Below, piece after piece: positions 1 through 6,914 of a stretch of DNA of 9,636 nt (positions within the stretch are counted from its first letter, which is position 1; every line of letters starts with the position of its first letter). This stretch comes from Desulfobacteraceae bacterium. GTDB taxonomy: Bacteria; Desulfobacterota; Desulfobacteria; Desulfobacterales; UBA11574. The DNA lies in NCBI GenBank assembly GCA_003486165.1, contig DNGT01000077.1, positions 1,994 to 11,629 on the forward strand, read 5' to 3'. Under the pieces are notes generated by a model that was not told the origin of the DNA, did not search any database, and saw only the letters and a program-made list of their open reading frames with translations. The translations under genes and the position numbers were made by a program.

Positions 1-1158
1 GGTCGGCTTGCCATCGGAAGAATTTTTAACGGAAAAGCCGAGTTCCATGACACCATGGTCTGTATCAACGACAAAGGGGAACACCTCCCGCTCAAGATAT
101 CCAAACTTCAGGTATATGACGGGATGAATCTGAAAGAGGTTGAGGCGGCGGAACCCGGCGATATTGTCGTTCTTTCCGGGATCGAAGAAGTCAAAATCGG
201 TGACACGATCTGCACCCGGGAGCATCCTAAACCCTTAAAAAGAATAACCGTAGACGAGCCGACCATCTCAATGGAGTTTACCATCAACACCTCTCCCTTA
301 AGCGGGAAGGAAGGCAAAATCGTACAGTCCGGCAAAATACGAGAAAGGCTGATCAAGGAGACCCTTAAAAACGTTGCCATCAGGTTTGAACAGACCGAGG
401 ACAGGGAAAGATTTATCGTAAAAGGCAGGGGAGAGTTTCAGATGGCCATCCTCATCGAAACCATGCGACGGGAAGGGTTCGAGCTTTCCGTGGGCCGTCC
501 AAAGGTGATTTACAAACATTTAAACGGAACCATGCTCGAGCCCATTGAGACACTGTTTGTGGATTGTGATGAACATTTTTTGGGAGTTGTCACCGAAAAG
601 CTTTCCATAAGAAAGGGGCGGCTGACAAATCTTGTCAATAACCAAAGTGGAAGAATAAGGGCGGAATTTTCCATTCCCTCGCGTGCTTTGATCGGTTACC
701 GGGATGAATTTCTCACGGACACAAAGGGAACCGGAATCATGAACACCCTTTTTGCAGGATATGAGCCTTTTCGGGGTGATTTTCCCACCCGATTTACCGG
801 CTCGATTGTTTCAGACCGACAAGGGAACTCCGTGTCATACGCCCTTTACCACCTTGAACCCAGAGGCCGTCTTTTCATTGTCCCCGGAGAACCTGTCTAT
901 GAGGGAATGATTATCGGTGAGCATAACAAAACTGTTGATATCAGCGCAAATCCAAGCAAGGAAAAAAAGCTAACGAACATACGTGCTGCTGGAAAAGATG
1001 AAAGCACCGTATGTTCGCCGGTACAACCCATGACCCTTGAACGGGCCATAAATTTTATAAAAGATGACGAGATGGTGGAGGTGACCCCACAATCCATTAG
1101 GCTGTATAAAAAAACGCTTTCCGTAAAGAAGCGAAAACATAAAAACGGGCTGAACTAA
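1..1158 (+). CDS. typA: Translational GTPase BipA/TypA, C-terminal two thirds (5' end outside window)
   Basis: The reading frame is open from base 1, so the gene starts upstream; the first in-window residues (GRLAIGRIFNG) match the start of the BipA domain II beta-barrel. The GTPase G domain is missing from the window. What remains is domain II, with VEAAEPGDIVVLSGIEEVKIGDT at roughly in-window residues 48-70 split here as VEAAEPGDIV and IEEVKIGDT; an EF-G-like domain III (GRGEFQMAILIETMRREGFE); a domain V-like part (GRPKVIYK); and the BipA-specific C-terminal domain (SGRIRAEFSIPSRALIGYR, GTGIMNTLF, LTNIRAAGKDE). BipA is a ribosome-binding GTPase needed for 50S assembly and stress or low-temperature growth. 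The C-terminus ends in a lysine-rich tail. It is followed 87 bases later by prfC on the same strand, with no obvious hairpin terminator between them, so co-transcription is possible. Family assignment is very secure. Confidence 0.96.
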   Translation, partial: GRLAIGRIFNGKAEFHDTMVCINDKGEHLPLKISKLQVYDGMNLKEVEAAEPGDIVVLSGIEEVKIGDTICTREHPKPLKRITVDEPTISMEFTINTSPLSGKEGKIVQSGKIRERLIKETLKNVAIRFEQTEDRERFIVKGRGEFQMAILIETMRREGFELSVGRPKVIYKHLNGTMLEPIETLFVDCDEHFLGVVTEKLSIRKGRLTNLVNNQSGRIRAEFSIPSRALIGYRDEFLTDTKGTGIMNTLFAGYEPFRGDFPTRFTGSIVSDRQGNSVSYALYHLEPRGRLFIVPGEPVYEGMIIGEHNKTVDISANPSKEKKLTNIRAAGKDESTVCSPVQPMTLERAINFIKDDEMVEVTPQSIRLYKKTLSVKKRKHKNGLN

Positions 1159-1245
1159 CCTTCCAAGAAAATATATATTTACATAAATTGAGCGATTGCC
1201 GAGCTATTATTTGAAACACTCAGTTTGGGATTTAATAAATACATC

Positions 1246-2832
1246 ATGAACAATTACAAAATAGAAATCGACAAACGCCGGACCTTTGGCATCATCAGCC
1301 ATCCGGACGCAGGCAAAACCACATTGACCGAAAAGCTTCTTCTTTATGGCGGTGCCATTCAGCAGGCGGGCGCCGTAAGAGCCCGCAAGGCACAACGATA
1401 TGCAACCAGCGACTGGATGGCCATCGAAAAAGAGCGGGGCATATCCGTCACCACATCAGTGATGAAATTCAATTACAGGGATTTCGAGATCAATCTTCTG
1501 GACACCCCCGGCCATCAGGACTTTTCCGAGGATACCTACAGAGTTCTGACGGCCGTTGACAGCGCTTTGATGGTCATCGACAACGCCAAAGGCGTTGAAC
1601 CCCAGACCGAAAAACTCATGGAAGTCTGTCGCATGCGGAACACCCCCATTATTACATTTATCAACAAGCTGGACCGGGAAGGCATGACACCGATCGATAT
1701 TCTTGACGATATCGAGAGCAAGCTACAGGTCGAATGCACTCCCCTTTCCTGGCCCATCGGCATGGGAAAAAGATTCAAGGGGGTATACAACCTCTACAAA
1801 AAAGAGATTCACCTTTTTAAGCCCGGCCAGGAAACGAACCGCAGGGAAGGCCTGGTGATTAAAGACCTTTCAGACGCCAAACTGGATGAGGTTCTCGGAA
1901 GCCAGGCCGATGAGCTAAGAGAGGATATTGAATTCATCGAGGGCGTTGCAGCGCCCTTTGAACTTGACCATTACTTAAAAGGAAACCAGACCCCTGTTTT
2001 TTTCGGAAGTGCTATCAACAATTTCGGTGTAAACGAGATGTTGGACGCCTTTGTGGAGATGGCGCCGTCTCCGCGTCCCAGGGCGGCGGTTACACGAAAA
2101 GTGTCTCCCTATGAGGAACTGTTCTCAGGTTTTGCATTCAAAATTCAGGCCAATATGAATCCGGCACACCGAGACAGAATCGCATTTATCCGGATCTGCT
2201 CTGGCAAATTTACCAGAGGCATGAAGGCCATTCATCACAGAATCGGAAAAGAGGTTACATTTTCAAATGCCACCATTTTTATGGCCAATGAACGTGAAAA
2301 CGTGTCGGAAGCCTATCCTGGCGATATCATTGGCATTCATAACCATGGGACCATAAAGATCGGTGACACATTTACGGAAAAAGAGCCCTTAAAATTCTGC
2401 GGAATTCCCAGTTTTGCCCCTGAAATTTTCAAAAAGGTCATTCTCAAGAACCCCATGAGGGCAAAACATCTTCAAAAAGGATTGCTCCAGCTCTCGGAAG
2501 AGGGAGTTGTTCAGGTTTTCAAACCGATTGCCACAAACGGCTACATATTAGGGGCTGTGGGGATGCTTCAGTTTGACATCACAATGGAACGCTTAAGGTC
2601 CGAATACGGCGTTGATGCTGTTTACGAACATGTTGATTATCATGTGGCACGCTGGATTGAAAGCAACGATCTTAAGAGAATGGCGGATTTTGAGAAAAAA
2701 AACAGGTCCAACATGGTAAAGGATGCTCAAGGATCAATGGCCTATCTTACAACCAGCGAGTTCCAACTCGACTATTGCATGAAAGAATGGCCCGGGATCG
2801 CGTTTTTTAAGACCAGGGAAATCAATGCTTAA
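1246..2832 (+). CDS. prfC: Peptide chain release factor 3 (RF3), class II release factor GTPase
   Basis: RF3 is the GTPase that removes RF1/RF2 from the ribosome after peptide release. With the ATG at 1246 the protein has 528 residues, the normal size for RF3 (E. coli about 529). Visible GTPase motifs are G1 SHPDAGKTT (residues 18-26), G2 GISVTTS (65-71), G3 DTPGHQDF (86-93) and G4 NKLD (140-143). RF3-typical stretches follow: [15 protein letters not shown] in the switch region, [43 protein letters not shown], and AVGMLQFDI near the C-terminus. The frame is also open upstream to a TTG at 1225, but that adds seven residues with no similarity to RF3 and no better ribosome-binding site, so I prefer the ATG. 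The Shine-Dalgarno signal is weak for both. It lies between typA and a small basic gene on the same strand. Identity is secure; the exact start is slightly uncertain. Confidence 0.95.
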   Translation: MNNYKIEIDKRRTFGIISHPDAGKTTLTEKLLLYGGAIQQAGAVRARKAQRYATSDWMAIEKERGISVTTSVMKFNYRDFEINLLDTPGHQDFSEDTYRVLTAVDSALMVIDNAKGVEPQTEKLMEVCRMRNTPIITFINKLDREGMTPIDILDDIESKLQVECTPLSWPIGMGKRFKGVYNLYKKEIHLFKPGQETNRREGLVIKDLSDAKLDEVLGSQADELREDIEFIEGVAAPFELDHYLKGNQTPVFFGSAINNFGVNEMLDAFVEMAPSPRPRAAVTRKVSPYEELFSGFAFKIQANMNPAHRDRIAFIRICSGKFTRGMKAIHHRIGKEVTFSNATIFMANERENVSEAYPGDIIGIHNHGTIKIGDTFTEKEPLKFCGIPSFAPEIFKKVILKNPMRAKHLQKGLLQLSEEGVVQVFKPIATNGYILGAVGMLQFDITMERLRSEYGVDAVYEHVDYHVARWIESNDLKRMADFEKKNRSNMVKDAQGSMAYLTTSEFQLDYCMKEWPGIAFFKTREINA

Positions 2833-2868
2833 AAGCAGAATATAAATCTTGCATCGAAGGATACATCC

Positions 2869-3081
2869 ATGGGCGGCAGATTTGGAAAATATGGGGACAT
2901 GAAAAGAAAGGCCCGGCTAAGGCGCAGCAGGGCGTTGAAAAAAAATGTTTACCGATTAAAGCAAACATCTCAAAGACTTAAAAAAGAAAAAAGGATCCAG
3001 GTCCAGTCGGCAGGCAAATTGAAGGTGTCCGTTGAATTCAACCCGGATGAACATAAAGGTCTGAACGAATCAAATACCTAA
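2869..3081 (+). CDS. Small very basic protein of unknown function behind prfC
   Basis: I do not recognise this 70-residue protein. It starts at an ATG with a plausible AAGG ribosome-binding site eight bases upstream and lies 36 bases after the prfC stop, so it is probably co-transcribed. The N-terminus MGGRFGKYGDMKRKARLRR is glycine- and arginine/lysine-rich. Residues 10-45 are strongly basic and helix-prone, with regular Leu/Val spacing (ALKKNVYRLKQTSQRLKKEK). The tail is more acidic (EFNPDEHKG). No signal peptide or membrane segment is visible. The charge, the size and the position after two ribosome-associated GTPases suggest an RNA- or ribosome-binding role, but that is only inference from context. 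Initiation signal, frame and composition make it a likely real gene rather than chance. Confidence 0.65.
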   Translation: MGGRFGKYGDMKRKARLRRSRALKKNVYRLKQTSQRLKKEKRIQVQSAGKLKVSVEFNPDEHKGLNESNT

Positions 3082-3148
3082 ACTTTTTGCGCTCACCGCT
3101 AAGACCATCTGGAGCGTTCTATATTAAAATTCTTCAAGCGTTTTTGAA

Positions 3149-3502
3149 TTAAACCCTCGGACAGAGCGCCCTGGTTTCACAAAATAATTGTAGCAGCGCA
3201 AAAGCCACCGCGCTTTTTTTCTGAGTCGGGGAGCCCCACAACGGCCAGCGGTTCATGGCCTTTAAGATCCTCTCCAGGCTGTCATTGAACAATACCGCCC
3301 GCTCGAACTCATCATAGGAGCTACCGGTTCGCCGGTCGATGGTGGGGAACCATACCGGAACCCAACCTTCCACGGTTTCATCGTACATTTCCCAGGCATC
3401 CGCCGGATTCACTCCTGGCGGCACGGTACCCCAATGGATGGCGGGCAAAGGGATGTCCTTGTCTAAAAATTCAATGAGCAAAGGATTCGGCTTCCTAACC
3501 AT
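3149..3502 (-). CDS. Trp-rich hypothetical protein, coupled to the thioredoxin/HEAT gene
   Basis: I do not recognise this 117-residue protein. Its start ATG lies eight bases after the stop of the upstream thioredoxin/HEAT gene. Its AAGGA ribosome-binding site touches that stop codon (TAAGGA followed by A-rich bases and ATG), so translation of the two genes is probably coupled. It has six tryptophans (residues 24, 37, 47, 51, 86 and 89) in a proline-rich first half (IPLPAIHWGTVPPGVNPADAW, given here as IHWGTVPPGVNPADAW). The second half is amphipathic helix (SLERILKAMNRWPLWG, then KKSAVAFALLQLF). Two cysteines (108 and 114) lie near the C-terminus. There is no signal peptide or clear membrane helix. 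It is the last gene of the minus-strand run and converges with the plus-strand translation block. A partner or substrate role for the upstream redox protein is conceivable but unproven. Confidence 0.7.
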   Translation of the reverse strand: MVRKPNPLLIEFLDKDIPLPAIHWGTVPPGVNPADAWEMYDETVEGWVPVWFPTIDRRTGSSYDEFERAVLFNDSLERILKAMNRWPLWGSPTQKKSAVAFALLQLFCETRALCPRV

Positions 3503-3510
3503 TTTTTTCC

Positions 3511-4473
3511 TTACTGAAGAGCATCCAGTGCTTCTTCGGCCGCCTCTTTCACATCAACGCCATATGGACCGTTCAAAACGGTTTCAAGTTTTGGAATTAT
3601 TCCCTTGTCCCCGGATTTTCCCAAAAGATAAAGAATATCCCCCTTGACCGTATCTTCTGCCGTTGAAAAGCAATCCCATAAATAGGGTATGGTATGGTGA
3701 ACCAGCGTGTGATTTTCCTCGGCAATGGTTTCAAATGTCACCATGGCTGCCAGGCGAACCGGCCATTTTTTGTGAACCAGAAGCTCCATAAATGCCGGGA
3801 AAATTTTTCCGCTGTCGAGCATCATTCCAGCCACCTCTACAGCACCGCCTTCTTCAAACATGGCTTTCAATGATGACGCACTGAGTCGAGAAGGATCCCG
3901 GTTCAAGATCATGTCGACAATTTCTTCCATCTGAATCGATCCGGTCCAGTAAAATTGATCGTCCAGCAATACCGTCGGTGCGGATTGAATATTGTCGGAT
4001 GCTGCCTTTTCCGGAAAAAATGAGCCGTCAATGATAGTCAGTTTTATGGATTCACTCGCCGCAGCAAGACAGAGAAGCTGCTTTACCGTCGCTGGACAAA
4101 AAGGACAATGGGGCATAATATAAACTTTCAACAGAGCGGGAACCCTGATTTGATGAAGCGTTTTATGAACCGATAAAGGACTATTTTGGGTCTGGTCGTC
4201 ACCGTCGGCCAGCAAACTCAGAAACGGTTCGAGTTCCCTACCCGTTGGAATCGCCTGATATCCAACATTACCGACCCGGATGATGGGTGGTTTTGCTTCG
4301 TCGTCTTTTTCTTGTTTTATTTTTATCTTAGGGGCAATGCGCGTCAAATCATCACAGAAATCTTTAAATGTTTGGCTGCGTTCGTCTCCGGTTAAAATAA
4401 GCGTGATGCGAATGTCGTCTTTGAGTATTTGACTCCAGTTCGCTATTTGTTTTTTTTCTTTTTCCGGAATCAT
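3511..4473 (-). CDS. Protein with two thioredoxin folds (CPFC active site) and C-terminal HEAT-like repeats
   Basis: With the ATG at 4473 this is a 320-residue soluble protein. Residues about 1-90 look like a first thioredoxin fold without an active-site cysteine pair (RITLILTGDERSQTFKDF), like the first half of archaeal-type protein disulfide oxidoreductase or the AhpF N-terminal domain. Residues about 110-195 form a second fold, with strand LLKVYIMPHCPFCP carrying the CPFC redox site (Cys123 and Cys126) and the cis-proline loop QSAPTVLLDD (Pro166). Residues about 230-320 are helical pairs resembling HEAT repeats (KKWPVRLAAMVTFETIAEE; GDILYLLGKSGDKGIIPKL). A thiol-disulfide role is likely; the repeats may bind a partner. 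An in-frame GTG at 4611 would add 46 residues, but that extension lies in a repeat-like intergenic block and precedes the conserved fold, so I reject it. The ribosome-binding site (AAGAGA, about 11 bases upstream) is modest. The next gene is translationally coupled. Confidence 0.8.
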   Translation of the reverse strand: MIPEKEKKQIANWSQILKDDIRITLILTGDERSQTFKDFCDDLTRIAPKIKIKQEKDDEAKPPIIRVGNVGYQAIPTGRELEPFLSLLADGDDQTQNSPLSVHKTLHQIRVPALLKVYIMPHCPFCPATVKQLLCLAAASESIKLTIIDGSFFPEKAASDNIQSAPTVLLDDQFYWTGSIQMEEIVDMILNRDPSRLSASSLKAMFEEGGAVEVAGMMLDSGKIFPAFMELLVHKKWPVRLAAMVTFETIAEENHTLVHHTIPYLWDCFSTAEDTVKGDILYLLGKSGDKGIIPKLETVLNGPYGVDVKEAAEEALDALQ

Positions 4474-4489
4474 TGCTTTTTTATCTCTT

Positions 4490-4615
4490 AACTTGATGAA
4501 CTCGTAAAAAGTGAAGCCGCCTCGCATAACACCAGCGGAATAAAAAGGCGTCGCGAATTTCGTTGAATGAGAAGTACTTATGTACGACGCAGTGAACACG
4601 AAATGAAGCACAACT
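4490..4615. repeat. Candidate dispersed repeat with interlaced inverted repeats in the 4474-4651 gap
   Basis: This non-coding gap holds two inverted repeats that cross each other. On the plus strand gcgtcg (4548-4553) pairs with cgacgc (4585-4590), and atttcgt (4557-4563) pairs with acgaaat (4598-4604). The order b-a-b'-a' would form a pseudoknot or two alternative hairpins. A short gtac-ttat-gtac hairpin (4574-4585) sits between them. On the minus strand, a block reading TTTTTACGAGTTCATCAA lies at about 4491-4508. From memory, sequences like this block recur as dispersed elements in some Desulfobacterales genomes, but I could not check this. The inverted repeats are seen directly; the mobile or REP-like identity is inference. 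Confidence 0.4.
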
Positions 4616-4651
4616 CAGAAATTGAACTTTTTTTGAAGCCGTCAAACTGGA

Positions 4652-5725
4652 CTATCGGGCAAAGCAGGACTTAAACCGCTTTGCGATCTCATTTTCCACC
4701 CATTTCATATCATTTTTCTGCTTCCCGGTCCGGTAAACACCGATGATCACTTCAGCACGGGATTTGGCGGCATCGTAGCCCACTGACACTGCTTGTTCTA
4801 TCACTTCCCAGTCTCGTGTTTGAGTAAAGCCCTTAAAAGCCTCGATTATTTGAGGAAATAATGTTTTGGTAAAGCTTTCGAGAAAAGCGACATAAAATGA
4901 AAGAGAGGATGTTTTTCGCTCTTCGATAATATGGGTAAGTGTTCCATGCTCGCTGGTGTCAGCCAAAAGGTCTTTAACGGTTCGCGTTAAAAGCTCGATG
5001 GGGGTGTGGGGAAACGCTGCAATAATTTCTTGCCATGTATTGCGGTCAAAAACCGTGTCCTGCATTTCGCCCAACTCATGATAAATGTATGTATCTGTTT
5101 CATTGGCGGCAATTCTTGACAAATTGCGATGTAAATTTCCGGGTGTCTGTTCTTTCAACCCATAATCTTCCAAACCGAATCTAAGAGCATAACGTCCAGA
5201 ATTTTTGACATAAAACATTTGATCCCAGAGATAAAGTCTGGCAGATTCTTTTCGAACATAAATAGAATTGTTCTGAGACAGCGCAGGAATGGTCAACAGA
5301 TCTCGAGCAAGCTCCTCACCGAGAACAAATATCGTAATTCCGTTTATTTCTTTCTTGTCTTCAATTGCGGCCAGAAAAAAAGAGGGTTTAAGGCTCCGGG
5401 CATAGCCACCCCCGTAGATGTATCCATGGGGTTCTAAAATCGCATTGATTCCTTTGACATCAAATGGATCGAATCGATGCCCTAAAAGGATGATGTCGCC
5501 GAAATCTTTTTCAACCAGTTTTTCCCATGTTTCCTCTTTGTTTCCAATCCATTTTAAGACCTCTGAAGGGTCATTTTCAATCCAGGGGTCCAATCTGTTT
5601 TCCCACTTGTACAAATCCCGCAATCGCAATGCCAAACCGCAGATGGAATAGAGTCCCGCATGCCGGGCATCCGTAATATTGCAGTTCTCAAGGACTTGAT
5701 CGGTGATGTCATTTATTTGGAACAT
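4652..5725 (-). CDS. Conserved deltaproteobacterial protein, probably Sfum_1244-like family, function unknown
   Basis: This soluble protein has 357 residues from the ATG at 5725. A TTG at 5740, only two bases after the preceding tsaC stop, would add five residues (MSKHD); neither start has a strong ribosome-binding site. The N-terminal block NITDARHAGLYSICGLALRLRDLYKWE looks like a strongly conserved signature, shown here as AGLYSICGLALRLRDLYKWE. It resembles what I remember of the deltaproteobacterial 'Sfum_1244 family'; this is recognition, not a search. The rest is mixed alpha/beta: a glycine/tyrosine patch (HGYIYGGGYARS), a central YIYHELGEMQDT that is not a true HExxH zinc site, and a helical C-terminus ending in charged residues. 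No signal peptide or membrane helix is visible. It is tightly placed behind tsaC, so it is probably co-transcribed with the ddl to tsaC genes. No function can be assigned. Confidence 0.8.
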   Translation of the reverse strand: MFQINDITDQVLENCNITDARHAGLYSICGLALRLRDLYKWENRLDPWIENDPSEVLKWIGNKEETWEKLVEKDFGDIILLGHRFDPFDVKGINAILEPHGYIYGGGYARSLKPSFFLAAIEDKKEINGITIFVLGEELARDLLTIPALSQNNSIYVRKESARLYLWDQMFYVKNSGRYALRFGLEDYGLKEQTPGNLHRNLSRIAANETDTYIYHELGEMQDTVFDRNTWQEIIAAFPHTPIELLTRTVKDLLADTSEHGTLTHIIEERKTSSLSFYVAFLESFTKTLFPQIIEAFKGFTQTRDWEVIEQAVSVGYDAAKSRAEVIIGVYRTGKQKNDMKWVENEIAKRFKSCFAR

Positions 5726-5742
5726 GTCGTGTTTACTCAATA

Positions 5743-6408
5743 TTAACGCATCTGCAGGGTCTCAAGCACAAAAAATATATCTTTGGCAGGGATTGCCCCT
5801 TCTCTCAAAATTATGGGTGGATCGACGGTCACATCTACGACGGTTGAGCCGATACCCCCTTTGAGCGGGCCGGCATCAAGAATCAGATCTACTTTATCCG
5901 AAATTCGCGGATCAATATCTGAAACCGTTGAACACCCTGAATCGCCGGTAATATTGGCACTTGTGGCAGTAAGAGGACCTCCCACAGACCTTGAGAGGGC
6001 TAAAGCAACTGGGTGTTGCGGCATTCGAATACCAATTTTGTCGGTATCTGCCGTAAGGTTTGTTGGCAGTGTATTTTTGGCTTTGAAAATTAGGGTAACC
6101 GCACCCGGCCAGAAACAGTTCATAATGTGTACGGCTGCCGAAGAGACATGTTGAACAAGTTTTGTCAGGTCTTTTCGATAGGGTATGAGGACCAGCAAAG
6201 GTTTATGATAAGACCGCTGTTTTATTTCAAAGACCCTGTCCACAGCTTTGGCGTTTAAGGCATCTGCTCCCAATCCATAAAGATACTGGGTGGGAAAAAC
6301 AATAACCCCGCCGTCTTTTATGATCTGAGAGCACGCAACGATGTGATCATCTCTGGGATTTAATGGATCAGCTTGAATGATCTTTAAGCTTTTTGGCTTT
6401 TTGATCAA
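5743..6408 (-). CDS. tsaC: L-threonylcarbamoyladenylate synthase, TsaC/YrdC/YciO type
   Basis: This family makes threonylcarbamoyl-AMP from threonine, bicarbonate and ATP for the t6A modification at position 37 of ANN-decoding tRNAs. Visible YrdC-domain motifs, in order: GGVIVFPTQYLYGLGADA, here PTQYLYGLGADA in place of the common PT(D/E)TVYGLG; the IKQRSYHKPLLVLI basic loop; FWPGAVTLIF; KIGIRMPQHP; GPLTATSANITGDSG; and the C-terminal STVVDVT with ILREG. It lacks the extra Sua5 C-terminal domain, so it is the short form, about 221 residues. The frame is open to 6522, but the first residues there lie inside purE and look non-native. I prefer a TTG at 6408, 13 bases after an AGGAG, which gives a 41-base overlap with the end of purE. 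YciO paralogues are hard to separate from TsaC by eye, so the t6A role is probable, not certain. The start is the weakest part. Confidence 0.88.
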   Translation of the reverse strand: MIKKPKSLKIIQADPLNPRDDHIVACSQIIKDGGVIVFPTQYLYGLGADALNAKAVDRVFEIKQRSYHKPLLVLIPYRKDLTKLVQHVSSAAVHIMNCFWPGAVTLIFKAKNTLPTNLTADTDKIGIRMPQHPVALALSRSVGGPLTATSANITGDSGCSTVSDIDPRISDKVDLILDAGPLKGGIGSTVVDVTVDPPIILREGAIPAKDIFFVLETLQMR

Positions 6409-6904
6409 CTTGTTTTGCAAGCTCCTTTTTATAGGTTTCCAGCTTTTTGGCAAGGTTCGGATCTGTAAGTGCAAGTATCTGTACCGCCAGGATACCTGCA
6501 TTTTTTGCCCCCGGTTTTCCAATGGATACCGTGGCCACGGGAACCCCGGGAGGCATTTGAACCGTGGAAAGGAGCGCGTCGAGCCCCTGAAGGCAAGATG
6601 AATCTATTGGAACGCCGATCACTGGGAGCGATGTATATGCCGCCAGATTCCCTGCAAGATGCGCGGCATGGCCGGCCCCGGCAACAATCACTTTTATGCC
6701 CCGTTTGTGGGCGGACGCGGCAAATTTGGCCGCCTTTTTAGGGCTCCGGTGTGCAGACGCTACCGTCATTTCATAAGCTATCCCGAAGCTTTTTAGGACC
6801 AAAGCGGTTTCTTCCATCACATTAAGATCCGAATCACTTCCCATGACAATGCCAACTTCAGGCAGCCGATCCGGTTGTTTTAAAGCCTGATTATCTTTTT
6901 TCAA
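6368..6904 (-). CDS. purE: N5-carboxyaminoimidazole ribonucleotide mutase, PurE class I type
   Basis: PurE converts N5-CAIR to CAIR in de novo purine synthesis. The 178-residue protein shows MGSDSD (residues 21-26), the catalytic-loop SAHRSP (50-55), AGAGHAAHLAG (75-85, replacing the common AGAGGAAHLPG), LPVIGVPID, and STVQMPPGVPVATVSIGKPGAKNAG, seen here as QMPPGVPVATVSIGKPGA. These fit the class I enzymes that use the PurK product. A lysine-rich helical tail of about 30 residues follows. The start is a TTG with a near-perfect AAGGAGGT about four bases upstream; no ATG precedes the conserved VGIVMGS. No purK lies next to it here, although the gene immediately upstream, 10 bases away, is a different ATP-grasp enzyme. 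The 3' end overlaps the next gene, tsaC, so the two are co-transcribed. Confidence 0.95.
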   Translation of the reverse strand: MKKDNQALKQPDRLPEVGIVMGSDSDLNVMEETALVLKSFGIAYEMTVASAHRSPKKAAKFAASAHKRGIKVIVAGAGHAAHLAGNLAAYTSLPVIGVPIDSSCLQGLDALLSTVQMPPGVPVATVSIGKPGAKNAGILAVQILALTDPNLAKKLETYKKELAKQVDQKAKKLKDHSS

Positions 6905-6914
6905 ACAGACCTCC

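Noticed and set aside
1182..1240. Sigma70-type promoter ahead of prfC
   Set aside because: TTGAGC/TATTAT are only 11 bases apart, and TTGAAA/TAATAA would place the transcript start almost on the ATG; neither is convincing.
3082..3148. Possible bidirectional terminator between the convergent arms
   Set aside because: Only a five-base stem (ttcaa 3133-3137, ttgaa 3144-3148) and scattered agcg/cgct matches are present; there is no GC-rich hairpin followed by a T-run in either direction.
3339..3647. 102-codon plus-strand open frame
   Set aside because: It runs antisense across the Trp-rich gene and the end of the thioredoxin/HEAT gene, with low-complexity composition and no initiation signal.
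5045..5120. Zinc-protease motif in the 357-residue conserved protein
   Set aside because: The sequence is YHELGE, not HExxH, and no second ligand helix is visible.
5783..6154. 123-codon plus-strand open frame
   Set aside because: It is antisense to the well-supported tsaC gene, shows no recognisable domain and has no ribosome-binding site; it is a shadow frame.
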